A stretch of 64,000 nucleotides of DNA, taken from contig OX422183.1 in the NCBI GenBank assembly GCA_949130485.1, positions 863,501 to 927,500 on the forward strand, written 5' to 3'. Position numbers and translations under genes: made by a program. Position 1 is the first letter of the stretch, and every line of letters starts with the position of its first letter. Origin of the DNA: Agelas oroides. Its lineage: Eukaryota > Porifera > Demospongiae > Agelasida > Agelasidae. This document shows, piece by piece, positions 13,056-24,832 of this stretch. The notes below the pieces were generated by a model. That model was given only the letters and a program-made list of their open reading frames with translations. It was not told where the DNA came from and ran no database searches.

Positions 13056-13358
13056 AATCTCAGTTTGTTGCATGGTACCAGCTTAATGCTCTCATGGAAC
13101 TGATTCTCAGTGTAAATCTCAGTTTGTTGCATGGTACCAGCTTAATGCTCTCATGGAACTGATTCTCAGTGTAAATCTCAGTTTGTTGCATGGTACCAGC
13201 TTAATGCTCTCATGGAACTGATTCTCAGTGTAAATCTCAGTTTGTTGCATGGTACCAGCTTAATGCTCTCATGGAACTGATTCTCAGTGTAAATCTCAGT
13301 TTGTTGCATGGTACCAGCTTAATGCTCTCATGGAACTGATTCTCAGTGTAAATCTCAG
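13056..13358. repeat. Five-copy 59-bp tandem repeat
   Basis: Units start at 13056, 13115, 13174, 13233 and 13292, each beginning AATCTCAGTTTGTTGCATGG, with a partial sixth. The copies appear identical by eye, so the array is young. It lies about 400 bases upstream of gene C. Confidence 0.95.
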
Positions 13359-13660
13359 CCCAGTATAGTAGCTTTAATTTTATAAACAGTGAATGATCTG
13401 AGTAATCAAATCAGAATGGCAGTTAAAATAGTTTTTGCATGCAATTAATGCTTCACTTTTATTGGCTGTTTGCATATTTTGCCCAATCATAGCGTGAAGA
13501 CATACATATGAAGAAATGCAATATAAATGTTTAAAATTGTTGTTTATTATTTAGACTATGACATGCGGCCAAAGAAATGTGTCTCCATAGTAACGTATAG
13601 TGTTGGCATGTACACTGCAGAGGGTTCAACTGTGAACTAGATGATTGAATTGCACTTCTA

Positions 13661-13712
13661 CATAGCTAGCTACATTCTTTGCAACTGCGACTAAAGTGAC
13701 CAGATCGAAAAG
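13661..13712 (+). promoter_or_regulatory. Conserved upstream block of gene C (type I)
   Basis: CATAGCTAGCTA followed by AACTGCGACTAAAGTGACC, matching the block upstream of gene B at the same distance from the start codon. Probably core promoter or 5' UTR; not tested. Confidence 0.35.
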
Positions 13713-13734
13713 CCTACAGACGTGCACAACAGGT

Positions 13735-16700
13735 ATGGAAGATACAACTAAGTTCATCTTTCTTCTTCTGTTGGTGTTACCTCTATCCTCTGAAGCCACT
13801 CATGATGGTGAGTAAATTATTTTAATTCAGCACTTTGGAGTATGCTGTGTAATGTCACTACTGGTGTTTATCTCTAAAATTCAGCTCTGCTTTCCAAAGT
13901 TAGTAGCTTGGTATTTAGAAGACAGTGGAGTATCTACATATACATGCAGGGTTTCCATTCCAAGAGGGTCCAGGGAGGGGGGAGGGGTTGTCCTTCGAAC
14001 ATTGAATACCTTCCCCTCAAAGAGATTGACACTTTTATTGCAAAGGACACCATCTCTATACTACAAAATAGTATAGCACTAACTTTGACCACATCAGTGC
14101 ATGTCTAGATTGTGTGTAGAGCAACTAATCTAAATCCAGTGGTGGCAAGGACACTCCTGTTTGGGGAGAAAGGGAGGGGGGGTTGGGTGGGGGAGGGGGG
14201 GCTGAATGTTATGTGGCTGTTATAAAAGGTGGGAGAAAACGGGAAACAGCTTCTTGTATTGAAGATTGCTAATGATATCATTTCAGGGCCAAACATGCTG
14301 CATGCTAGAATCCTTCTTCTGTAGTTCACTGAATAGTGGATAGAATCAGCTGATTGAATCCGAAGCTATTGGGTAGCACAATCGAAAGCAGTACGGCTAA
14401 ACTGCTGCGCCCTTCAACAGTATATAGTTGCGGCTAGCATGCATGAACATGCAATCATTGAGCCAGGTGTCATATAGATTTGGGGACCCCGTAGATATGG
14501 AGACCCCCCGTCCCTAAATCTACGTTAGGCTAGCCATCAACCCTTCACTTGCAAAATTTTTATTAATAGGTAGGGGTCCCCATATCTACCATAGATATGG
14601 AGATGGGAGTCCCCATATCTATGTAGTCTTGGGGATGGGGTCCCCGAATCTATATAGTTACAAGTTATGAAGTTATACGGCTTTTGCTTAAGTGTTGCTT
14701 AAGTATTGCTTTTGCTTAAGTATTACATATATTGCGTGTCGGCGCCATCCCTACATAGAGAGTCTACCGACTCTCTGATGGGGACCCCATTCATATAGGT
14801 AGGGGTCCCCAAATCTATGAAGGGGTCCCCATATCTACCATAGATATGGGGATGGGGGTCCCCATATCTATGTAGATTTGGGGACAGGGTCCTCGAATCA
14901 TATAGTTTTGGGGGACCCGGGGTCCCCAAAATCGGGGGTCCCCATATTCACATGACACCTGTTCTCAGACCTTTCCCACTAACATCAAAATATGTGCGGA
15001 ATACGTGACGTCACGTCTGGGGTGCCTCGGAAGGCTTCCTGGGGCGAATTCTCCATTGCTATATACGGGAACGTAGCCTACGTTCAGACGGCTGCTGCCT
15101 TCGCGTACAGGGAAATCCCAAGCTCCCTAGACACCGACCTAGTATTCCAGCATCGGCCTTTTCAACAGTGGTAGTTCGAACTCCGTGCGACTGTTTTGGA
15201 CACCGCCGTGGAGCTGTTAGATGAACGTGTCTTGTGTGCGCCCAACGGTTTGTGGTGGCTACTAAGTGTTTACTAACATCGTAAGTTCTGGTCGAGTATA
15301 ACTTCCAGCGGTGGCACCAACCCAAAGTGTCTGTCGTCCAGTGTCATAGCTTCGCGCTGCCTGACACCCGCGAAAACGTGCGAGGCCGGACGAGTATATA
15401 AGCTGTGTACTCGAGAAAAAGCTATCTAGTAACTATATGTAGATACTCGAAGCTAAGCTAGGTAGTGACTAGTAAGTAGTACGTATAAATGTACATTTTA
15501 GACGTTTTAACTAGCTCTACAGCTCCGCTCGCCGATAGTAATCCCTCCTGTACCTGGTGGTAGCCGACCGCTCTGTGCAGTGTCAAACAAAGTCGGACGG
15601 AGTTCGAACTACCACTGTTGAAAAGGCCGATGCTGGAACTCTGGATCCATGGGAGAACTCGCCCCAGTATAGCATGAGTAGGCCTTCCGGGGCACCCCAG
15701 GCGTGACGGTCTATTATGCCGTACACACACAAAGTCGGATTGGATGTACTGAAACACATAAAACCTCATAGCCAGGGTTCTTATCCTAGCGTTTGTCACT
15801 TGCAGCACTAATGCAGTGCGAAACGCTATATAGTTGGAAAACGTGCCGGGCCAGGCCATGGCGAGATCTGGTGCAACGAGTGACAGCCGCATTGTGAGTT
15901 GGGTGAGGGTTATAGGGTTGGCCAGGTGAACACGCTCGTCGCGCACTTGATGCGCCAAGTACGATTGCCCAAACATGTAAGGACGGTATACGCGTTCTAC
16001 GGCTGGTTGCAAGCTTTGACAGCGGGACCTGGGAGGCTGTGCATATTACCCTCAAGCGGCCAAGATGCGCCGACAGCTCTTACCCTTGGGCACCCCGGAT
16101 CAATTTTACTAGCGGATTCGATCCAATTGCTCTATACAGTCATAATAACTGTTGTAAATTGTAACTATGGTATTTGTTTCAGACCAAACCATTTGACATG
16201 GATATTGGTTATACCGTAGTCAAGGGTTAGTCAAGTCAGACTGAGTCAAGGAATACTCTGACAAAGTAGACTCGTAACCTATTTAGTATCTATGTCAGGT
16301 CCGCATGCCAGAATACACTATAGTTCACTATGAGATGTCGACAGTAGGAACCCTATGGCACCCGTTGATACCCCGGATCGAATCCGCTGAAGTAGGATCG
16401 AAACCGCTAGCATATCTGATCCGGCCCGGATCGGATTTTCGGGGGGATCAGATCCGCTGTGACACCGGCCCTGAAATAAGTGTTGGTTCCTCCTTCCCCA
16501 TCCACATCATCTCTCTTCTCAGAAGAAATATACTGTGCAACATTCCTGTATCTCCATGGAAACACTGGCTTCACCATCATACATCACGAACCTACTCATC
16601 CAATTTACAGAAGTCCTGTGAACAACAACAGTCCAATGTGTGTACTCGGCTATAGCTTCCATCCATCGTGTACCGAAAATAATTATGTACAGTCATCTTG

Positions 16701-19700
16701 GGCTGCGTTTTGACATAGCAATAGCCTGTATAGCTAGCTATAATTTTTCCCCCAGCTCTACATTTAAATTGAGTAGAAAGACCAAATGTTACTAGATAAG
16801 ATTTCACAAAAAAAAAACCTGCTTACGTTAATACAAAGTTACTGACAAGCTTGAACGTAATGGTAAAATTATGCTCTTTTTGAAGCATATTCATACACTG
16901 TGTGTCCAGCCATTTGGTTGCAAGGTTAACTCTGTGCACCCACAAGTGCTAATGTAGCTAGCAGTTCACCAATTGCTCATCCCTGTGCAGTCATTGGCAC
17001 ACCCCCAAGTTTTCACCAGGAGCCCCAGGACTTGCTGCTTTTTGGAAGGGATGCTGCTGGAAACAGAGTCTCGCTAACCCTCCACTGTGTCGCTTTGGGG
17101 GACCCCCGCCCTACTATCACCTGGTACCGTGGAGGAATGCGCCTCAGTAACAACTTGGTGTTGGCAAATGGCACCCTGCGCATTGCAAACATCACAGAGG
17201 CTACAGATGCCACACGAGGGGGTCTGTCCTACCACTGCACTGCCAACAACACTTTTGGGACCATCCGCAGCAGAGCAGCCAATGTCGCATATGCATGTGA
17301 GTTGAGAGAGGACATATTATATGTGGATTTGTTCTGATGTGTGCTGTGCTGTCTGTTTCAGATTTTGATGGTTTCAATGGCCCAAGTGGGACAGTAATGG
17401 TCAACGTCGCAACTGGTAGTCAGGCAGATGTAGCAATCGAATGTCGTGTAAGAGATGCTAATCCTCCCCCTCAAATCAGATGGCGTGATGGGAATGGAGT
17501 TCTCACAGAGGACACTACTAACAATCAACTACGTTTCCTAGACAATGGTCGCTACCTTCTGATTAGACAGCTGACAACTGCACAGGTCAACACAAACTAC
17601 CAATGTGAGGTGACTAATGCTCGTCTTCATGAAACTGTCCGTAGCCCCACTTCATATGACCTGGTCCCCAACATTGGTGTCAATAACTTCATGATTTACA
17701 AGAGGCTGATAAATAGGGCAATACTGGTGGGAGGCACTGTTGAATTGTCATATATTGCTGGTGCCGGCTCTGGAGTAAATCCGTTTGGTATGATTGGCAG
17801 CTGCCGAAGATCTGGTAGTACACTGTCAACACCAATTCTATTACCAGTCACTGGAGGTGTTACTAGCACATCGATACCCGACACAGGTAGTAATGAGCAG
17901 ATACCTGCAACAGCCGGCAGTGTAACATTTGAAGTGACCTGTACTTTGGCAGCAGGAAATGGTCCAAACTTTCCAAGTCAGGCCACTATCACAGTTCAAG
18001 GTAAGGCGGTAAGGCTAAAAGAAAGGTGTGATAACAATGATGGATCTTGGCTTTAGGCTGCCCAAATTTTAATGTGTTTGCAATTCACCAACGTCCTATA
18101 CTCTCTTCTGAACAGACACCAACCTCCCTCCTTCCCTCCTTTCCTCCTCAACACAGCTCCTCCTGGGATAACAATGTCACCTTCTAATGACCTGGAGAAG
18201 CTGGTGGGACAGTCAGTCAATTTCACCTGTGCAGTATCTGGGATCCCCACACCCACTGTAACCTGGTACCACAATGGAGCACAGCTCAGTGCAGGTGGTG
18301 TGATCTCCATCAGTGGGAACACCCTCTCCATCTCCTCTCTAGCAGTGGGACACACTGGCATGTACCAGTGCTTTGCAAGCAATGTTGTTGGCAGGACTCA
18401 GCGATCATGGGCCCTGCAGGTCAGAACATCAGGTGAGCACACACACATGCACACAAACGCCACACACATGTACACACACACGTATGCACATGCACATACA
18501 CACACACATACACACACACACACACATGCACACACACACACACACACACACACACAACACACACACACACACACACATACACACACACAAACACACACAC
18601 ATACACACACACAAACACACACACAAACACACACACTCACATGTACACACACATATGCACACGTACACACACACCACTGTACACACACACGCGCACACAC
18701 ACACACGCACATGGACACACACATGCACACACACACACGCACGCACACACACGCACGCACACACACACATGTACACACACACACATGCACACACACACAA
18801 TACCTGCTTTTCCTGCCTCACTCCCCTTCAGCAATGCCTGTAGTGACAGCCACCTCCTATGATGACATAACAACAGATAGAGACATAGGGAAGCCAGTGT
18901 TGGTGGCCATCGAAAGCGGAAGGTCAGTTGTACTGTTTGCAGTCGTCACTGCAGACCCATGTCCCTCCGTGCAATGGAGGGTGAATGGCTCCAACATCAG
19001 AGCGAATGACGTATACCAAATGTATAACCCCTGCCCCACCTCACCTGCTGGGAGTCCCTCCTACTACTTCAACCTCATTATCACTACCACCTCAGCAACA
19101 GCAGGGACATACAGTGCAATACTCAGCAACCCAGCTGGGACAACAAATGTGCCAGATGTGTTTGTCACACCACCAGGTATGCTGGCTGTCAAACAGTATG
19201 TATAGCCAGTGTTCTTGAGTATTTTTACTTTTTGTTCCCTGCAGTTCCAGTTAACGTCACTGACGTTCAGCTTCCCTCCAGCCCTCCTTGCCTACTAAAT
19301 GGAACTACAGTTGATATCCGATGTGTCGTTTCTGGCTTTCCCCGACCAAATGTTTTCTTTTACAAAGAAACAGAGCAGATTTTCCCCGGTATTGCTCCCT
19401 TCAACAACTTTAAATCAGTGGATGGGGAAAATGACACCATGAAGCTGACAGTAACTCAGCAGGCTGATAGTGGAGACTATGTCTGCAAAGCTAAGAGGGG
19501 GGATGATGTACTCGACCAAAGTCCACCTAAAAGTCTTATGTTCTGCAGTAAGTGATGCTTATTCCATGACAAACTGCTCGCGTGATAACTGTGTACATAA
19601 CATATTTTTATCTTCCCCACAGGTCTGCCTACTATAGTGGACCTGCCAGCACCAATGAATCACACTGAGGGAGACCGCTTTGAACTGGTGTGCACTTTCA

Positions 19701-20735
19701 CTGGCATCCCTGCTCCTAATATTCGCTGGGGGAAGGATGGAAGTGTGTTTCTCCTTGGAGGGGGCAGAAGCATCATTAACAATACTGGGAGTTCAGAGCT
19801 GGTGATCAACAGCCTGGCACTCAGTGATGCAGGAGTGTACAGCTGCTCGGTGACTAACATGGGTGGGATGGCCACAAGGAGTGTGAGACTGCATGTAGAA
19901 GAAGGTCAGTTGGATGCTCTTAATATCAAAATTGAACTTGTTTGATTTTCTCCCTCCTACCCATGTGCACGTGAAAATGAACTCACCTTGCTCACAGGAA
20001 CGTCAGTATCATCATCAAGTAAGTTGTGCCACTTTGATGTAGCATACATGTATTGCATAACACATTTCTGTAATTTTGAAATAAGGAAAAATTGGCAGAA
20101 CAGAAATCTAGTGTGTCTATGACTACATTGTTACGATTCTTTGCCCTCGTCTTTCCTTTTCTCCTTCCTCCCTTTTCCTCATCTCCCACTCCCTCCCCTT
20201 CACCACATCAATTCCTACCCCTCCTCTCCTCACTTCCCCATCTTTTCCTTCCCTTTCACCTGGTGTGTTCTGCATTCACTCCCACCTCACCCTTCTTCCC
20301 TATCTCTCCTTTCCCTCCGGATTGTACTCAGCTGTCACAGCCACATCACCAACAAGTAAGGGTCCAGTATAACTTCCCATAGATGATGAGTATCATAATG
20401 TGATGTACTTGTTGATGTGCTTTGAGTTGTTAATTTGACACAGAGCAAGTTGGCAGGGTGCGGGGGTAGACTGGTGACTACATCTCTCTTTCTCCTTTCA
20501 TGTGCAGCTCAGCCTGGCTCAGGTGGTTTGCCATTAACGTGGATTATTGTTGGTGGTATTGCAGGAGGCGTGGTTGTCATAGGAATTCTCGTCTTACTAT
20601 GTGGAATAATTATAGCAGGTATGTGGATAACTGCAGAAGAAATACATGATTGTAGTATGATGTGTATAACATTAACTGCTGTGTCCAAATCAATTTACAG
20701 CATGCACATGTTGCTCATCGGAACAATATGTCTGA
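13735..20735 (+). CDS. Gene C: complete multi-Ig transmembrane receptor
   Basis: Signal exon 13735-13807 ([20 protein letters not shown]), module 1 16991-17296, module 2 17362-18000, module 3 18157-18432, module 4 18832-19176, module 5 19245-19547, module 6 19623-19904, stalk microexons 19998-20018 and 20332-20355 (S/T-rich), transmembrane exon 20508-20618 ([16 protein letters not shown] core) and tail 20701-20735 coding [11 protein letters not shown] then TGA. All junctions are GT-AG, phase 1. The first intron is 3.2 kb and filled with mobile elements; other introns are mostly below 400 bases. The architecture equals gene B. The tail is too short for enzymatic signalling, so any signal would need a partner protein (inference). 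Confidence 0.85.
14464..14961. mobile_element. MITE-like element with CAGGTGTCAT ends
   Basis: Terminal inverted repeats CAGGTGTCAT (14464) and ATGACACCTG (to 14961), extended by GGGGACCCC-type sequence. The interior repeats GGGGTCCCCATATCTA-type blocks twice. An internal part (about 14668-14780, ending CTACCGACTCTCTGA) recurs inverted at 44794-44876. No coding capacity. Inserted in the first intron of gene C. Confidence 0.7.
15008..15711. mobile_element. Fold-back element
   Basis: Left arm about 15008-15200 and right arm about 15570-15711 are imperfect reverse complements: GGCCTTTTCAACAGTGGTAG in the left arm faces CTACCACTGTTGAAAAGGCC in the right, and GGGGTGCC faces GGCACCCC near the outer ends. 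GC-rich with no recognised gene. Inserted in gene C intron 1. Confidence 0.7.
15712..16990. other. Rest of gene C intron 1
   Basis: About 1.3 kb of mixed, partly GC-rich sequence, with degenerate internal repeats around 16370-16460 (GATCCG/CGGATC elements). Open frames here have no recognisable domain. Likely older transposon debris. Confidence 0.35.
18433..18812. repeat. (CA)n-rich tract in the module 3-4 intron of gene C
   Basis: Long CA/CACACAT/CACACG microsatellite filling the intron between modules 3 and 4. The HTHTHT and CVCVCV open frames on both strands are repeat artefacts. Confidence 0.9.
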
Positions 20736-20974
20736 ACAGCTGATGACTACCCCACTGTATAATATAATCTCCACTAAGACAACGATATTGTTTTTATTCA
20801 TGCATTGTTTCATTCGTTGATAAATGATGTACAACATTCTTTGCTGTTTAATTTGTTGTATAAGTACCAGAGTTCCACTAGGAAATTGACTTTAAATATT
20901 CTTGATCCATTTAATGCCGTAGTTCACCACACCAAGAAGAATGCTTGCGCATGTGAGTAGCACGCACTAGCACT

Positions 20975-21054
20975 CATACAGATAACTATAGTTCATTTAC
21001 AGAGTCACATACACGTGAGCAAGACAGTGTAAATGAACTATAGTTATCTGTATG
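20975..21054. repeat. 27-bp-arm hairpin downstream of gene C
   Basis: Arms 20975-21001 and 21028-21054 are exact complements by eye (core GATAACTATAGTTCATTTAC), with a loop of about 26 bases. Possibly a MITE. It begins about 240 bases after the gene C stop codon. Confidence 0.8.
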
Positions 21055-22339
21055 GGTTTTATTTCCTTGTAGCTATACACTAGCTAAGGTTAGCTACCTG
21101 CCTTTGCAACAAGATACCGGAATAGCGGAACAATGGAGCACAGAATAACGGAATAAAAATTCCAAGAATGCGTATGTGCACCGAGTATGCAAGCCACGCC
21201 CCTTTACCTAGACCGGTCCTATATCCACTATTTCATATCGAGGTAAGTCAATAAAGACAACAGTGTATAACGTTAATTTATTTCATGCATTCCTAGCTAT
21301 AGTTACATGGTTGCCTAGCAAAGCCTACACTACTTGCCTACTTGTCTGCACTCTAAGATTAGTATCCTTGTTCTACTAAGACCCTCTACAATTGCTGCTT
21401 ACCCAGGTAAACAGTAGTGGACAAATAGGTGGAATCCTTTTTCACTACATGAAACTTTTGCCAGCAAGAATCCTTGGCCCACGTCAACAGCATTGGATCA
21501 GTCAGGCTGCGTCTAACTTTAGTTTACTAGTTGGTGTAAGTATAGCTTCTCTATGTGAACCCTCCAAGGCAAACAGTTACAAAGTTTATAGTACCACCTG
21601 CAAACTGTAGACTGAAGTTCAGTTGCTTGACATGTGCACCGAGAATACTCTGCTCGTGCGCAGTCTAGTATATCATCAAATGGGGAGAAGCCGGCTGCAT
21701 GTCTGGCCATACCCTACACGCCTCTAAATTCTCTATGATACGTTTGTAGACCTGGAAAAAGTAGTGGATTGCTATGCTTGGCTTCATCTTCACAGACTTT
21801 AACTGGATTCCATTCTGTGCTGACTTTCAGGCTTTTGTTTGATGAAATTTGTGTTGTGCATGCTGAATAATTAATGATCATTATGGTCCATCTACTGGGA
21901 ACAAGAACCCCCCATTCCAATATCAGCGTACGCGGGCCTGCATGGCACTAGACCAAATTTTCACGTGGTCAGTCTCACCCACAGAAAATGTTTGAGAATG
22001 TGGCTACTAAACTGCATGCATATAAACAATGTAATGATGAACCATTTTCTGTGTTAAAGAGTAGGCCTGGATGTTACAATAAACAACATTTCAAACATGT
22101 ATAAACAAGTAGGGATGGCCTGGTGTAAAGACTGCATGCTCACAACATTATGGCTAACTGGGAATACTGTTTTGTTTTTTATCTACAACAAGATCATCTT
22201 CCTTTTGAGGAGCTCCTCAACCAGCATGAGTGACCTAGCTCTGCTCAAATTATTGAAAGTACACATAACAATGTATGGATAAAAATTTGTGGCTGTAAGT
22301 TGGAAGTAGCCATTATAGTCACACTGGTCTTGGCAGTGC

Positions 22340-22500
22340 TGATTGCACAGGAAAAACCTTAACATCACTAGAGTGATCTGTGCAGGAAACACCTTTAACC
22401 TCACTATAGTGATTATGACAGTGTGCAGGAAACACCTTTAACCTCAGTATAGTGATTATAACACTGTGCAGGAAAACCTCAGTAGTGATAGTGTCTCAGT
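22340..22500. repeat. 43-bp tandem repeat upstream of gene D
   Basis: About four diverged units sharing TGCAGGAAACACCTTTAACC and TATAGTGATTAT, with spacing 43 (22381, 22424, 22467). No coding content. Confidence 0.6.
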
Positions 22501-22725
22501 TTACTGTAAACATATGCTATACCATAAAGCATCCCCTTTTGTCAGTTGCCAGTGCTTACAGTGACAGATGTAGTTTGTTCACTGGTACACAGTGACACTG
22601 GTCTTTGGGAGCTAGTTCTGATGCAGGCTAAACACCATTAATGACCTATAGTGTTTCAGTTTACTGTAAACAGATGTCATGCTAAGAACAGCATAACAAA
22701 GTTGTGGAGAGTCTATTTGGAAATG

Positions 22726-22744
22726 GTAAGACTCCCCCATGTTC
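22726..22744 (+). promoter_or_regulatory. Type II upstream motif of gene D
   Basis: GTAAGACTCCCCCATGTTC, 86 bases before the ATG. Related copies precede the other type II signal exons at 39138, 47190, 54580 and, less well kept, 56145. Candidate promoter or transcription-start element. Confidence 0.4.
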
Positions 22745-22811
22745 ACTGTTATAAATTGAGGACCAGAGTGAGTAACTCATGTAAAACCTTTGCATAGTAG
22801 GCACAACAAGC

Positions 22812-24761
22812 ATGAAAGATACTACTAAGTTCATCTCTCTCCTTCTGCTGGTGTTCTCCCTCTCTACTGAAGCTACACATGGAAGTGAGTATAGCTACAC
22901 TGCAGTATACATGCTGAAGATTACGTTACTTCCCAGGACCTTCTCTAATCCCAAAGTTGTTACAGTTTTGTACCGAATAAGCTTCAGGCTAAGATTCTGC
23001 AAGAAGTATGTAATACAAGATAAGATTAGATATAAGATTATGGAATGGGAAAGACCAGCTGTAGTCCACCTGAATTATGATATAGAAGTATGTGATCTTC
23101 ATAATACCCCTATATGCATTAGTGATTGGTACTCAAACTATACAGTTGCACTGTTGAAGTACTGGTTGAACTTCTATTGCATGATTGATAAAAAACAGAA
23201 CTATTTTGGTGTATTCTAAGAATTGAAGTTGCTTTCCCTTGCTGCAATGCAAATTAAGTGTATAACTATCTATTTGCACAGTCTGCCAGTTATTAATAAA
23301 AGTTAGTTGCCAAGTTAGTGTGTTGACATAGTAGCTAACTGCTTGCTCCTGTGCAGTCACTGGCACACCCCCAAGGTTCACTCAGGAGCCCCAGGACATG
23401 GTGGTCTTTGAACGAGATGCAGCTGGGAACAGTGCTTCACTAACCCTCAACTGTAATGCTTCAGGGAACCCTCCCCCCACCATTGCCTGGTACCGTGAAG
23501 GGACTCACCTCAGTAATGAGTTGGTATTGGCAAATGGCTCACTAGTCATTGTAAACATCACAGAAGGTGTTGATGCCACACTAGGGGGTCTGTCCTACCA
23601 CTGCACTGCCAACAATACCTTTGGCATCATCCGCAGCAGAGCAGCCAACATTTCATATGCATGTGAGTTGGGAGAAGAGAAAGAAAAGGAAGTGGGGGGG
23701 GTGGGGGGTATAAAAATGTGCTGTGTATGTTGCTGAATGTTTTTATGCATGATGTGCTATCTATTTTAGATTTTGATGGTTTTGATGGCCCAAATGGGAC
23801 AGTAATGGTCAATGTCACAACTGCTGATGGTGATGATGATGTAGCTCTTGAGTGTCATGTACAAGATGCTAATCCTCCTCCTCAAATCAGGTGGCTTGGG
23901 AATGGAATACCTCTCATACAGAACACAACTAACAATCTGCTACGTTTCCTAGACAATGGCCGCTACCTTCTGATTACACAGCTGACAACTGCACGGGTCA
24001 ATACAAACTACCAATGTGAGGTGATCAACGCTCGTCTTCATGAAGCTATTCGTAGCCCCACTATGTATGATCTGGTCAACAACATTGGTGCCAATGAGTT
24101 TATGATTTACAAGAGGTTTATAAACAGGACAGTACTAGTAGGAGAAACTGTGGAAATGTCATACATTGCTGGTGCTGGTGCTGGCATTAGGCCTTTTGTT
24201 CTTGATGAGTGCGTGCGATCAGGCAGCACATTGGCAAGAAGTAAAACCCTAGTGCCACAAGCGGGTGGTATTATTGTAGAAACAATACCGAGGGCAGGAG
24301 AGTCAATACCTCCAGTGGGAGACAATGTGACATTTGAAGTGAGCTGTACTTTGTTCAGTGGTACAAACCCTAATCCAAGTCGGGCCACCATCACTCTTCA
24401 AGGTACGTGCTGACAATAGGTTGGGTTATCACCTTCTTTCGCTAATGCATACCTCCCTTCCTCAACACAGCTCCCCCTCAAATAACAATGTCTCCTTCTA
24501 ATGACCTGGAGCACCTGGTGGAAGGGTCATTGACTTTCACCTGTCAGGTAGCTGGGATCCCCGTACCCTCTGTTACCTGGTACCACAATGGAGAACAGCT
24601 TAGCACAGGTGCTATCATCTCAATCAGCAGGAACTCTCCAAACACCTCAGTGTTGACCATCTCCAACCTAGCAGTGGGACACACTGGCATGTACCAGTGC
24701 TTTGCAAGCAATGTTGTTGGCATGACTCAGCGCTCATGGGCCCTGGAGGTCAGAACATCAG
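22812..24761 (+). CDS. Gene D signal peptide and first Ig cassette (modules 1-3)
   Basis: Exons 22812-22884 (signal), 23357-23662 (module 1), 23770-24402 (module 2) and 24471-24761 (module 3). Module 2 carries the lineage variant LVPQAGG near the end of its second half, shared with gene H, where most others read LLPVTGG or similar. No module 4, 5, 6 or transmembrane exon follows; the next sequence is a (CA)n tract and a MITE. Confidence 0.85.
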
Positions 24762-24771
24762 GTGAGGGCAT

Positions 24772-24832
<61 letters not shown>

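Larger units (their letters stand above)
20736..22811. other. Intergenic region between genes C and D
   Basis: No exon recognised. It contains a perfect hairpin at 20975-21054, a tandem repeat at 22340-22500 and the type II upstream motif of gene D at 22726. Open frames of 60-73 codons show no domain. Confidence 0.45.

Noticed and set aside
13056..13358. CRISPR-like array
   Set aside because: The units are contiguous with no unique spacers, and the genome is eukaryotic.
15458..16012. Minus-strand frame of 184 codons in gene C intron 1
   Set aside because: Overlaps the fold-back element; no domain, and no splice or start context.
18398..18873. Open frames of THTHTH or CVCVCV type (also near 27250, 28600, 30700, 49570 and 58370)
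   Set aside because: Products of (CA)n microsatellites; low complexity, present on both strands.
22885..23219. Read-through frame after the gene D signal exon
   Set aside because: Continues past a good GTGAGT donor into intron; paralogues splice at this point.
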